The position numbers and the translations under genes were made by a program. 64,000 bases of DNA from Microbacterium yannicii PS01. GTDB taxonomy: Bacteria > Actinomycetota > Actinomycetes > Actinomycetales > Microbacteriaceae. Of this stretch, positions 16,111-24,647 are shown in pieces (positions within the stretch are counted from its first letter, which is position 1; every line of letters starts with the position of its first letter). The stretch spans positions 1 through 64,000 of the forward strand of contig NZ_CAJF01000025.1 of NCBI RefSeq assembly GCF_000304335.1, in the 5' to 3' direction. Below the pieces are notes generated by a model. The model worked only from the letters and a program-made list of their open reading frames with translations, was not told where the DNA came from and ran no database searches.

Positions 16111-18743
16111 TGCACGGCGCGACGCACCCCGTCATCCGCACGCCCGACCAGCGGATCCGGGTGTTCGTGAGCTCGACGCTGCGCGAGCTGGCCGACGAGC
16201 GCGCCGCCGTGAAGAGCGCCATCGAGCGCCTTCGGCTGGCGCCGGTGATGTTCGAGCTCGGCGCCCGCCCGCACCCGCCGCGCGAGCTGTACCGCAGCTA
16301 CCTGTCGCAGAGCGATGTGTTCATCGGGATCTACGGCTCGAGCTACGGCTGGGTCGCGCCCGACGAGGAGGTCTCGGGGCTGGAGGACGAGTACAACCTC
16401 GCGCCGCGGGCGATGCCGAAGCTCATCTACGTGAAGGCATCCGATCAGCGCGACGAGCGCCTCGCCGGGCTCATCGCGCGCATCCAAGCCGACGACACCG
16501 CCGCCTACCTGCACTTTGTCACCGCGAGCGACCTCGAGGACCAGGTGGCGGGAGATCTCGCGATGCTGCTGGCCGAGCGCTTCGACGAGTCGCGGCGAGC
16601 CGACGATTCCGAGCCGACGGATGCCGGCGCCTCCCTCGTCGGAAAGGTGCCGGTCCCCTACACCACCACGATCGGGCGCGACGCGGACGTCGAGGCGGTG
16701 CGCACCCTGCTCTCGCGGGGCACCGACCGCGTGGTGAGCCTGATCGGCCCCGGCGGGATCGGCAAGAGCCGCCTGGCCATCGAGACGGCGCTGGCGTGCG
16801 AGGACCTCTTCCCCGACGGAGTTTTCTTCGTGCTGCTCGAGGGCGTGCTCGAACCCGGACTGCTGCTTCCGACGATCGCCTATTATCTCGGCATCCGCGA
16901 CAACGGCGAAGCCGCGCTCGACGAGCGCATCTCGCACGCGCTGGAGGGGCGACGGACCCTCGTCGTGCTCGACAACTTCGAGCAGATCGTCGACGCCGCG
17001 CCCGCCCTCGTGCGTCTGTACTCCGTCGCGCCGACCACCACCTTTCTCGTGACGAGCCGCATCGTGCTGCGCATCCGCGGCGAGCGCGTGTACGAGGTCC
17101 CGGCGCTCACGACGCCCGTCGGTCATGCGCCCGCGAGTCTCGATCCGACCACGCGCACGGCCGCCGTCGCGCTGTTCGTCGATCGCGCGCAGGCCATCGA
17201 CCCCGCGTTCGAGGTCACCGCCGACAACGCCCGGGATCTCGCGGACATCTGCCGGGCCCTCGAGGGCTTGCCGCTGGCGATCGAGCTCGCCGCCGCGAAG
17301 GTGCGCATCCTCGACGCCGCCGGGATCGCACAGCGCCTGGAGCAGAGCCTGCCGCTGCTGACGGCCGCCGTGCGCGACCTGCCGGAGCGGCATCGCACGA
17401 TGCGGGCGACGATCGACTGGAGCGTGAGCCTGCTGCCCGAGCATGAGCGCGACCTGCTCGAGGACCTCGGCGTCTTCGCGACGCGCTTCACCCTCGACGC
17501 GGTCGAGGCGCTCGGCGCCGGGCGGTCATGGGACGGCCAGGCGCTCGACGCGCTGGCGGGGCTCGTGGACGGCTCGCTGGTGAAGCAGCACGAGATGGGC
17601 GGCCGTCGCGTCTTCTCGCTGCTGGCCATCGTGCGAGAGTACGCCCTGGGGCGCCTGAAGGCCCGCGGCGATGCCGACCGGGTGCGCCTCGCCCACGCCG
17701 ACTACTACCGCGCCCTCGTGCAGCGGGTCGCCCCCGATCTGGGCGGCCCCGGGCAGGCCGAGGCGGTCGTGCGGCTCGGTCTCGAGCTGCCGAACCTGCG
17801 CGCCGCCGTGCGGCACCTGGTCTACACCGACCGGCTCGACGAAGCCGGAGACTTCGCATGGTGCCTGCTCATCTACTGGTGGATTTCGGGCTTCTTCGCC
17901 GAGGTGCGGCTGTGGATGCTCGAGCTGCTCGAGAAGCAGCACGAACAGCCGATCACCCCGCACACGCGTGCGGTGGCGTGGTTCTTCGCGCTGTGGGGCG
18001 AGATGTGGCAGCGCCCCAGCGAACAGGTCGTGGCCGGGCTCGGGGAGTGCGTGCGGCTGTTCACCGAGAGCGGGGATCAGGATGCCGCCGCCATGGCCCT
18101 GGCCGCGCGTGCGACGGCACGCGTCCAGCTGTCGGACCCGGACGCCGACAAGGCGGAGGGCGAGCTGCGTGACGCCGTGGTGCGTCTGCGGGAACTCGGC
18201 AACGGGTGGGCCGAGGCCATCACCGAGGTCTCGCTCGGGAGACTCGCATGGGTGCGCGGCGCGACGGGGGACGCGCTCGCGCACTTCGACCGCGCGTCGG
18301 CCGTCGCCGAAGCGGGCGGCGACCTCCACACGACGTCGGTCGCCGGAAACCTCCGGTCCCGGCTGAACTTCCAGCTCGGGCACATCGAGCTCGCGGAAGA
18401 GGAGTTCCTGCAGACGCTCCTGGTCTCGGTCCGGCTGCACTACGACGAAGGCGTCGCCTACGGGCTCGAGGGGGTGTGCGCGGTGGCCGCCGCGCACGGT
18501 GAGGCCTGGCGGGCCGCCGCGCTGGCCGTCGCCGCCGGCGAGATCCGCCGGCGCATCGGCATCTTCGACGTCGAGGCGTTCACGGTGCACACGCCGTACC
18601 TCGAGATCCTGCGCGGCCGCGACCCGCAGAGCGTGGCCGCGGGCGAGGCGGCGGGGGCCGAGCTCACTCTGGTCGAGGCCGTGCAGCTCGCTCTTCCCGA
18701 GTCGGACTTCGCGAGCGTCGCCGACGCGTTGCACGGCTGGTAG
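16104..18743 (+). CDS. DUF4062-STAND ATPase-TPR protein, copy 3
   Basis: An 879-residue protein from ATG 16104, overlapping the end of copy 2 by 7 nt (ATGGTGA), with AGGCGG upstream; ATG 16110 is an alternative. The domain order is the same as in copies 1 and 2: DUF4062 (IRVFVSSTLRELADERAAVK), P-loop GPGGIGKSRLAIETAL, Walker B TLVVLDNFEQIVDAAP, sensor TFLVTSRIVLRIRGERVYEV, winged helix (HRTMRATIDWSVSLLPEHER) and C-terminal helical repeats (RATARVQLSDPDADKAEGEL). Copies 2 and 3 look closer to each other than to copy 1. The three genes are translationally coupled, implying a shared complex or stepwise diversification. It converges on pxpBC, 35 nt away. Confidence 0.88.
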   Translation: MVMHGATHPVIRTPDQRIRVFVSSTLRELADERAAVKSAIERLRLAPVMFELGARPHPPRELYRSYLSQSDVFIGIYGSSYGWVAPDEEVSGLEDEYNLAPRAMPKLIYVKASDQRDERLAGLIARIQADDTAAYLHFVTASDLEDQVAGDLAMLLAERFDESRRADDSEPTDAGASLVGKVPVPYTTTIGRDADVEAVRTLLSRGTDRVVSLIGPGGIGKSRLAIETALACEDLFPDGVFFVLLEGVLEPGLLLPTIAYYLGIRDNGEAALDERISHALEGRRTLVVLDNFEQIVDAAPALVRLYSVAPTTTFLVTSRIVLRIRGERVYEVPALTTPVGHAPASLDPTTRTAAVALFVDRAQAIDPAFEVTADNARDLADICRALEGLPLAIELAAAKVRILDAAGIAQRLEQSLPLLTAAVRDLPERHRTMRATIDWSVSLLPEHERDLLEDLGVFATRFTLDAVEALGAGRSWDGQALDALAGLVDGSLVKQHEMGGRRVFSLLAIVREYALGRLKARGDADRVRLAHADYYRALVQRVAPDLGGPGQAEAVVRLGLELPNLRAAVRHLVYTDRLDEAGDFAWCLLIYWWISGFFAEVRLWMLELLEKQHEQPITPHTRAVAWFFALWGEMWQRPSEQVVAGLGECVRLFTESGDQDAAAMALAARATARVQLSDPDADKAEGELRDAVVRLRELGNGWAEAITEVSLGRLAWVRGATGDALAHFDRASAVAEAGGDLHTTSVAGNLRSRLNFQLGHIELAEEEFLQTLLVSVRLHYDEGVAYGLEGVCAVAAAHGEAWRAAALAVAAGEIRRRIGIFDVEAFTVHTPYLEILRGRDPQSVAAGEAAGAELTLVEAVQLALPESDFASVADALHGW

Positions 18744-18778
18744 CGCCTGCTCCTCAGCCGGGCGGGCGGCTCACCGGC

Positions 18779-20590
18779 TCAGCCGGCGATGCGGGCGTGG
18801 CGGAAGCGGATGCGGGTGCCGGGCCGGGCCTGCGCGACCAGGTCGAGCGCGGCATCCGCCACCGCCGCGATGACCGGATAGCCGCCCGTGACGGGGCCGT
18901 CGGCGAGGAGGATCGTGGGACGGCCGCTCGGCGGCACCTGCAGGGCTCCCGGCACCATGCCCTCGCTCGGAAGCTCGCCCGCTCTCGCGCGCGGCAGCTC
19001 GGGTCCGTCCAGGCGGGCACCGACGCGGTCGGCGTCGTTCGACACCGTCCACGCCGCGTCGAAGAGGGTCTGCAGCGCGTCGGGGGCGAACCAGTCGGCA
19101 CGGGGCCCGGGCGCCAGCTCGAGTTCCAGTTCGTCGTCGTGCGGCGCGCCCCAGGGGGCCAGATCGGCGACCGGGATGGCATCCTCGGCATCGTCGCGGA
19201 CCGCGAGCACGTCGCCGCCGCGCAGCGCCGCCGGGCCGAGGCCGGCGAGCAGGTCGGTGGCGCGTGAGCCGAGGGAGAGGCGGCCCTCCAGCCCGCCGCG
19301 CACCGCGAGGTAGGCCCGCGCGCCGCGCGCGAACCAATCGACGTGCAGCTCCGCGCCGGCCCGCCAGCGGTGCGCGGTATACGGGTCGATCTCGTGGCCG
19401 TCGAGACGCAGCGGACCCCATGCGCCGGACACGGCGACCCAGAGGTCGCGTTGAGCCACCGCGCGCAGCCCGCCCATCGTCACCTCGATCCCCGCCGCGC
19501 CCTCGGGGTTGCCGAGCAGCCGGTTCGCGGTGCGCAGCGCCGAGCGGTCGAGCGCTCCCGAGACGGCCACCCCGACCGATGCCGCGCCCGGGCGTCCAAG
19601 GTCCTGCAGGGTGGAGAGCAGGCCGGGCTCGACGATCCGGATGCCGCCGCCCTCGAGCCCGTCGGCTTCGGCTGCCGGCGTCGGAATCGTGCCCGGCGGC
19701 AGGTCGGGGCGGGCGGAAGGAGGCCCCTCGATGCCTGATCCGCGACCCTGATCGTTCCCATCCTGCTGCCGGGCACGATTCGCCGCCGGTTGAGACGAGG
19801 CGCCCTCGACCTCATCGACTTCGGCTGCCGGCGTCGGAATCGTGCCCGGCAGCAGGTCGGGGCGGGCGGAAGAGGGCCCGTCGATGCCTGATCCGCGACC
19901 CTGATCGTTCCCATCCTGCTGCCGGGCACGATTCGCCGCCGGTTGCGGCGAGACGCCCTCGAGCGCGCCGGTCGCGGGGCGGAAGCGGACGCGGGTGCCC
20001 GGGGCGAGAAGGGCGGGCGAAGCGGCGTCCGCATCGAACAGCCGGGCTCCGGTCGTGCCGATGAGGCGCCAGCCGCCGGGAGTCTCCCGCGGGTAGGCGC
20101 CCGTGAAGGCGCCGGCCAGCCCGACCGCTCCGGCCGGGACCCGCGTGCGCGGCGACGACAGCCGGGGCGTGTCGAACGGCCAGTCGGCGCTCACGAGGTA
20201 GCCGAACCCGGGCGCGAAGCCGGTGAACGCGACCGTCCACTCCGCGGTCGAATGGCGGCGCGAGAGTTCGTCGGAGGTGACGCCGAGCAGGTCCGCGGTC
20301 TCGGCGAGGTCGGCGCCGTCGTAGACGATGTCGAGCACGACGAGCGGCTGGTCGGCGGCGTGAACGGGCCCGGCGCCGGCTGCGGCCGCAGTCGCCCATG
20401 TCCGTGCCGCCGGCAGCGCGAGCACCCGCGGGTCGACGCGCACGAGCACGGTGCGGGCGGCCGGCACGATGTCGACGACACCCTCGGGTCGGGTGGCGGC
20501 GAGCGCCGCATGCACCGCCAGCACCTCGTCGATCCCGGCGGCCTCGAGCAGAAACGCCCGCTCCCCCATGGGCAGCACCCGCACGCTCAC
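18779..20590 (-). CDS. 5-oxoprolinase, fused subunits B and C (KipI-KipA type)
   Basis: A 603-residue fusion. PxpB (KipI-like) occupies about residues 1-213, with the typical FTGFAPGFGYL and PRTRVPAGAVGLAGAFTGAY. PxpC (KipA, biotin-dependent-carboxylase-like) runs from about 314 (IVEPGLLSTLQDLGRPGAAS) to the end. With PxpA it cleaves 5-oxoproline to glutamate using ATP. The start is GTG at 20590, overlapping the pxpA stop by 4 nt (GTGA). The approximately 100-residue linker is unusual: it contains two copies of a 51-residue unit (ANRARQQDGNDQGRGSGI and ARPDLPPGTIPTPAAE) encoded by a 153-bp direct repeat. Urea-amidolyase subunits share this fold, but adjacency to pxpA favours 5-oxoprolinase. 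Confidence 0.9.
   Translation of the reverse strand: MSVRVLPMGERAFLLEAAGIDEVLAVHAALAATRPEGVVDIVPAARTVLVRVDPRVLALPAARTWATAAAAGAGPVHAADQPLVVLDIVYDGADLAETADLLGVTSDELSRRHSTAEWTVAFTGFAPGFGYLVSADWPFDTPRLSSPRTRVPAGAVGLAGAFTGAYPRETPGGWRLIGTTGARLFDADAASPALLAPGTRVRFRPATGALEGVSPQPAANRARQQDGNDQGRGSGIDGPSSARPDLLPGTIPTPAAEVDEVEGASSQPAANRARQQDGNDQGRGSGIEGPPSARPDLPPGTIPTPAAEADGLEGGGIRIVEPGLLSTLQDLGRPGAASVGVAVSGALDRSALRTANRLLGNPEGAAGIEVTMGGLRAVAQRDLWVAVSGAWGPLRLDGHEIDPYTAHRWRAGAELHVDWFARGARAYLAVRGGLEGRLSLGSRATDLLAGLGPAALRGGDVLAVRDDAEDAIPVADLAPWGAPHDDELELELAPGPRADWFAPDALQTLFDAAWTVSNDADRVGARLDGPELPRARAGELPSEGMVPGALQVPPSGRPTILLADGPVTGGYPVIAAVADAALDLVAQARPGTRIRFRHARIAG
19666..19938. repeat. Two 153-bp-period direct repeats with internal inverted arms, inside pxpBC
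   Basis: The copies begin at 19666 and 19819 and match almost perfectly over about 120 bp each. Within each unit, the arm GAATCGTGCCCGGC near the left end is the complement of GCCGGGCACGATTC near the right end, so each unit can form a long hairpin. The period is divisible by three, so the pxpBC frame stays open. It looks like a palindromic repetitive element that landed in a linker and was then duplicated. Confidence 0.8.
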
Positions 20591-21402
20591 CACGGCGCCC
20601 GCACCTCGACGCCGGCGCCGTCCAGCGCCGCCCGCACCGCGCGGGCCATCGCGACGGCGGCGGGCGAGTCCCCGTGCAGACACAGGGATGCGGCTGGGTC
20701 CACGCGGCCGGAGGCTCCGCTCCACGCGCCAGCGGCGCGTGGAGGGGCGGTGAGAAGCGCCCGGATCACCGATCCGTCGACCGCCTCGACCTCGCCGTCG
20801 AGAGCGAGCCGCACGGCGCGCGCCGCAACCAGGTCGGGGTCGTCGAGCAGCGCGCCCGGCTCCGACCGCGGGACGAGTCCGCCGTCGGGCCGGTATCCGC
20901 GATCCAGGAACGCCTCGCGCACGAAAGGAAGACCCGCGGATGCCGCGGCGCGCGCGATCTCGCCGCCCAGACCCAGGATCGGCAGAGGGCGGCCGATCCC
21001 GCTCGAGATCCCGGCGACGGCGCGGGCGACGGCATCCGCCTGCGCCGGATCGTGGGTGACCGCGTGGTAGAGCGCGCCGTGGGGCTTGACGTAGCGGAGG
21101 TCGGCGCCGGCCAGCCGCAGCGCCTCGAGCTGCCCGGCCACGCTGGCGGCGAGCTCCGCGGAGTCCATCGCGACCGGCAGGCGCCCGAAGTTCGCGGGAT
21201 CGGGGTACGACGGGTGGGCGCCGACCGCGACACCGAACCGCGAAGCCCGGGTCACAGCCGCGGCCATCGACGCGGCATCCCCCGCGTGTCCGCCGCAGGC
21301 GACGCTGGCGCTCGAGATCACCGCGAACATCGCCTCGTCGTCGGCCGTCGGCACGCCGTCCACGGTCTCGCCGAGGTCCGCGTTGAGGTCGATCACCGCC
21401 AT
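20587..21402 (-). CDS. pxpA: 5-oxoprolinase subunit A (LamB/YcsF family)
   Basis: A 271-residue protein, full length for the family. Signatures are the N-terminal IDLNADLGE, then ISSASVACGGHAGDAASMAA, GAHPSYPD, VKPHGALYHAVTHDP and FVREAFLDRGYRPDGGLV. It is thought to carry the metal- and substrate-binding part of the PxpABC enzyme that hydrolyses 5-oxo-L-proline with ATP. The start is ATG 21402. No Shine-Dalgarno sequence precedes it, but TACCGT lies 7 nt upstream, which fits a leaderless transcript. pxpBC follows directly with a GTGA overlap. C-terminal residues 225-245 carry an Ala/Gly-rich insertion-like stretch (PPRAAGAWSGASGRVDPAA). Confidence 0.93.
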   Translation of the reverse strand: MAVIDLNADLGETVDGVPTADDEAMFAVISSASVACGGHAGDAASMAAAVTRASRFGVAVGAHPSYPDPANFGRLPVAMDSAELAASVAGQLEALRLAGADLRYVKPHGALYHAVTHDPAQADAVARAVAGISSGIGRPLPILGLGGEIARAAASAGLPFVREAFLDRGYRPDGGLVPRSEPGALLDDPDLVAARAVRLALDGEVEAVDGSVIRALLTAPPRAAGAWSGASGRVDPAASLCLHGDSPAAVAMARAVRAALDGAGVEVRAPW

Positions 21403-21510
21403 GGCTTACACGGTATCCCCGTGCTCGCGGCCATTCCCGTCCGCTCTGGGAAAGAAATGCGCCCGGAACCGTCATCGCAGGTCACTTCGCTCAACGAATG
21501 CGGCCACGCG

Positions 21511-21524
21511 TTACGGATGCGTAA
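21511..21524. promoter_or_regulatory. Palindromic operator candidate upstream of the peptide ABC ATPase
   Basis: TTACGGATGCGTAA is a 5-bp inverted repeat (TTACG/CGTAA) with a 4-bp spacer, 54 bp upstream of the start at 21578 and in the divergent gap with pxpA. It resembles a dimeric-repressor site, but no regulator gene lies next to it. Confidence 0.35.
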
Positions 21525-21577
21525 AGGCTGGCGCCGAAGCGGTGCGCAAAGCGCGCGCGCCAGGCAGGATGGAGCGC

Positions 21578-23377
21578 ATGGCCCGAACAACTGAACGTCT
21601 CGCGGCCGGAGCGCCGCTGCTCCAGGTGCGCGACGTCGCCGTCGAGTTCCAGACGATCGACGGCCCCGTGCACGCGGTCGAGGGCGTCGACCTCGACATC
21701 GCCGCCGGCGAGACCCTGGCGATCGTCGGCGAGTCCGGATCGGGCAAGTCGACCACCGCGATGGCGGTGATCGGGCTGCTTCCCGGCAACGGCCGCGTCA
21801 CACGGGGCAGCATCATGCTCGAGGGCGAGGACCTTGTGGGGGCTTCGGAGAGCGTGATGCGCAGCATCCGCGGGCGCTCGATCGGACTCGTGCCGCAGGA
21901 CCCGATGTCGAACCTCAACCCCGTCGCGAAGATCGGCACGCAGATCGCCGAGACCCTTCTCGCCCACGGGCTCGCGACCCGCAAGGACGTCGACCGCAAG
22001 GTCGTCGAGACCCTCGCCGCCGCCGGTCTTCCGAACGCCGAGGACCGCGCCAAGCAGTACCCGCACGAGTTCTCGGGCGGTATGCGCCAGCGCGCCCTCA
22101 TCGCCATCGGGCTCGCGTGCGACCCGAAGCTGCTCATCGCCGACGAGCCCACCAGCGCGCTGGACGTCACGGTGCAGAAGACGATCCTCGACCAGCTCGG
22201 ACGGATGACCCAGGAGCGCGGCACGTCGGTCATGCTCATCACGCACGACCTCGGGCTCGCCGCCGAACGCGCCTCGCGCGTCGTCGTGATGAACCGCGGA
22301 CGCATCGTCGAGCAGGGCCCGGCCCGGCAGATCCTGGAAGACCCGCAGCACGCGTACACGCAGGCCCTGGTCAGGGCGGCGCCGTCGGTGGCGGCGGTGC
22401 GCCTGCGACCCGAGGTGTTCCGCACAGCGGCTCCCGGCATCCCGGTGCCCGACATCAGCCCGGCTCCCGAGCGGACGGATTCTGCGACGGACGTCGCGGC
22501 GACGGATGCCGCGCCCGCCGCGACAACCGAGCCCCGTGCCGCGAAGCACGAGGGCGGCACGCCAGCCGAAGCCGAGGCGACCGGTGAGGCCGACTACATC
22601 GTGGAGGTCGAGGGGCTCACCAAGATCTACCCGATCCGCGGGCAGAAGGAGGACTTCACCGCGGTCAAGGACGTCTCATTCGCGATCCCGCGGGGCGAGA
22701 CGGTCGCCATTGTGGGCGAGTCGGGTTCGGGCAAGACCACGACCGCCCGCATGCTGCTGAAGGTCATCGAGCCGACCGCGGGGGCCATCCGCTTCGACGG
22801 GCAGGATGTCGCGACCTTGAAGGGGCGGCAGCTGCGGGAGTTCCGGCAGCGGGTGCAGCCGATCTTCCAGGACCCGTACTCGTCGCTGAACCCGATGTTC
22901 TCGATCGAGCGGATCATCTCGGAGCCCCTGGAGTTCTACAAGCGCGGGTCGGCCAAGGAGCGCGCGGCACGCGTGCGCCAGCTGCTGGACGACGTGGCGC
23001 TGCCCGAGGCCATGCTGCGCCGCTACCCGTCCGAGCTGTCGGGTGGCCAGCGCCAGCGTGTCGCGATCGCCCGCGCCCTGGCGCTCTCGCCCGACCTCAT
23101 CGTGTGCGACGAGCCGGTGTCGGCCCTCGACGTGCTCGTGCAGGACCAGGTGCTGACGCTGCTGCGCGACCTGCAGCGCGAATACGGCCTGAGCTACCTC
23201 TTCATCTCGCACGACCTCGCGGTGGTGCGCCTGATCAGCGACTACGTCTGCGTCATGAAGGACGGGCAGCTGGCGGAGGCGGCATCCTCCGAAGAGATCT
23301 TCACCAACGCGCGCGACCCGTACACGCGGCGGCTGCTCTCGTCGATCCCCGGCAACGAGCTCGACATCGCGGTCTGA
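21578..23377 (+). CDS. Fused dipeptide/oligopeptide ABC transporter ATPase (DppD-DppF type)
   Basis: A 599-residue protein with two complete ABC domains. Domain 1 has Walker A GESGSGKST (about 51), signature FSGGMRQRALIAIG (about 166) and Walker B LLIADEPTSALD. Domain 2 has Walker A GESGSGKTT (about 380), signature [15 protein letters not shown] (about 487) and LIVCDEPVSALD. The linker (residues 265-345) is Ala/Pro/Thr-rich. ATG 21578 is preferred (AGGA 8 nt upstream); ATG 21569 is also in frame. It powers uptake of peptides or similar solutes through the permeases encoded convergently at 23651-25652. Having the ATPase gene on the opposite strand from its permeases implies separate promoters. 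Confidence 0.9.
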   Translation: MARTTERLAAGAPLLQVRDVAVEFQTIDGPVHAVEGVDLDIAAGETLAIVGESGSGKSTTAMAVIGLLPGNGRVTRGSIMLEGEDLVGASESVMRSIRGRSIGLVPQDPMSNLNPVAKIGTQIAETLLAHGLATRKDVDRKVVETLAAAGLPNAEDRAKQYPHEFSGGMRQRALIAIGLACDPKLLIADEPTSALDVTVQKTILDQLGRMTQERGTSVMLITHDLGLAAERASRVVVMNRGRIVEQGPARQILEDPQHAYTQALVRAAPSVAAVRLRPEVFRTAAPGIPVPDISPAPERTDSATDVAATDAAPAATTEPRAAKHEGGTPAEAEATGEADYIVEVEGLTKIYPIRGQKEDFTAVKDVSFAIPRGETVAIVGESGSGKTTTARMLLKVIEPTAGAIRFDGQDVATLKGRQLREFRQRVQPIFQDPYSSLNPMFSIERIISEPLEFYKRGSAKERAARVRQLLDDVALPEAMLRRYPSELSGGQRQRVAIARALALSPDLIVCDEPVSALDVLVQDQVLTLLRDLQREYGLSYLFISHDLAVVRLISDYVCVMKDGQLAEAASSEEIFTNARDPYTRRLLSSIPGNELDIAV

Positions 23378-23408
23378 CCCCCGCCGGTAACCCCGGCGGC
23401 CACCGTGC

Positions 23409-23465
23409 TCCGCAGTCAGGATCTGCGGGCGACGGCACACTGGGTGCGCAAAAAGTGACTGCGGA
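23409..23465. repeat. 57-bp element with 10-bp terminal inverted repeats, copy 1
   Basis: Bounded by TCCGCAGTCA (23409-23418) and its exact complement TGACTGCGGA (23456-23465). It lies between two converging genes. A second copy follows 74 bp later. Confidence 0.75.
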
Positions 23466-23482
23466 CCACGAGGTCATCGTGC

Positions 23483-23539
23483 TCTGCAGTCAGGATCTGC
23501 GGGCGACGGCACACTGGGTGCGCGAAAGGTGACTGCGGA
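23483..23539. repeat. 57-bp element with terminal inverted repeats, copy 2
   Basis: Same length and about 95% the same as copy 1. The left end is TCTGCAGTCA (one change) and the right end TGACTGCGGA. The interior carries a smaller hairpin (TGCAG/CTGCG around TCAGGAT). Confidence 0.75.
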
Positions 23540-23560
23540 GCGCAGACTGCGGAGCGCAGC

Positions 23561-23627
23561 CGGAGGAGCGCGCAGACGGAGGAGCGCGCGAGACGGAGGG
23601 GCGCGCGAGACGGAGGAGCGCGCGAAA
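23561..23627. repeat. Four tandem 16-17-bp repeats
   Basis: The unit CGGAGGAGCGCGCGAGA is repeated at 23561, 23577, 23594 and 23611 with one or two changes. It is preceded by two copies of ACTGCGGAGCGCAG (23532 and 23546). It lies between the stop of the ABC ATPase gene (23377) and the permease stop at 23651. No spacer/repeat alternation is seen, so it is not CRISPR. Confidence 0.75.
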
Positions 23628-23650
23628 CGGATGCCGCGACCCCGCGCCGC

Positions 23651-24613
23651 TCAGCGGGCTCGGGTGCGGGGGTCCATCGCCTCGCGCAGGGCCTCGCCGA
23701 ACAGGGTGAAGCCGAGCGCGGTCACCGTGATGCAGATGCCGGGGAGGAACGCCAGCCACGGGGCGATCGCGAGCTCGAGCTGCGCGTACGTGAGCATGCG
23801 GCCCCACTCCGCCGTCTGCGGCACGTCGCCGCCGAGTCCGAGGTACGACAGCGCCGCCGCCTCGATCACAGCGGTCGCAAGCGACAGCGTGCCCTGCACG
23901 ATGACCGGTCCGACCGAGTTCGGGAGCACGTGGCTCATGGTGATCGTGCCGCGCCCGAGGCCCAGCGTCTGAGCCGAGAGCACGTAGTCGGCGTTGCGCT
24001 GCTGGAGCATCGAGGCGCGCAGCAGGCGCGCGAACACCGGCACCTGCACCACGCCGATCGCGATCATGAGCGACGCCTGGTTCTGCCCGATGATCGCGGC
24101 GATCGACACCGCGAGCAGGAGCGAGGGGACCGACAGCATGATGTCGACGATGCGCATGATCAGCGTGTCGACCCAGCCGCCGAACATGCCGCACAGGAAT
24201 CCGAGGATCATGCCGCCGACGAGGCCGATCGCCGTCGAGATGACGCCGATGAGAAGCGTGGCGCGGGCGCCCCAGATGAGCTTCGACAGCACGTCGCCGC
24301 CGAAGCGGTCGAGCCCGAGCGGGAACTCCGGGATCTCGCCCGGACCCGGGATGTACGTGGGAGTGATGTAGCGCTGACCGGGCAGCTCGGTCGCCCCGTA
24401 CGGGGCCAGCCACGGCGCCAGGAGTGCGACGAGCAGGAACACCGCGATGATCCCGGCACCCACCCATGCGCTGGGGTTGCGGCGCAGCCGTCGGAAGACC
24501 GCGCGCCAGAACCCGCCGCCGCCGGTGCGGGCGGCCATCAGCTCCTTGTCGTCGACGGAGGTGTCGTCGACGGGTCCGCCGCTGGGCGCGGGCGGAAGCA
24601 TCGCAGAGGTCAT
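23651..24613 (-). CDS. Dipeptide/oligopeptide ABC transporter permease (DppC type)
   Basis: A 320-residue integral membrane protein. The cytoplasmic N-terminus (residues 1-48) is Pro/Gly-rich. The first membrane helix is near 50-70 (WVGAGIIAVFLLVALLAPW), with the OppC_N signature. Five more helices follow with the BPD_transp_1 coupling motif region (EAAALSYLGLGGDVPQTAEW). The start is ATG 24613 behind GGGAGG. It lies 34 nt downstream of the DppB-type gene in the order binding protein, permease B, permease C. The fused ATPase on the facing strand is its likely partner. Confidence 0.92.
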   Translation of the reverse strand: MTSAMLPPAPSGGPVDDTSVDDKELMAARTGGGGFWRAVFRRLRRNPSAWVGAGIIAVFLLVALLAPWLAPYGATELPGQRYITPTYIPGPGEIPEFPLGLDRFGGDVLSKLIWGARATLLIGVISTAIGLVGGMILGFLCGMFGGWVDTLIMRIVDIMLSVPSLLLAVSIAAIIGQNQASLMIAIGVVQVPVFARLLRASMLQQRNADYVLSAQTLGLGRGTITMSHVLPNSVGPVIVQGTLSLATAVIEAAALSYLGLGGDVPQTAEWGRMLTYAQLELAIAPWLAFLPGICITVTALGFTLFGEALREAMDPRTRAR

Positions 24614-24647
24614 GCCGGACCTCCCGTCGCCGGAAGAGGAACGAGTG

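Noticed and set aside
18779..20590. Urea amidolyase / allophanate hydrolase subunits
   Set aside because: The same folds occur there, but pxpA lies directly upstream with a 4-nt overlap and no urea carboxylase or amidase domain is present.
23561..23627. Possible CRISPR array
   Set aside because: The 16-17-bp units are directly tandem with no spacers, and no cas genes are nearby.
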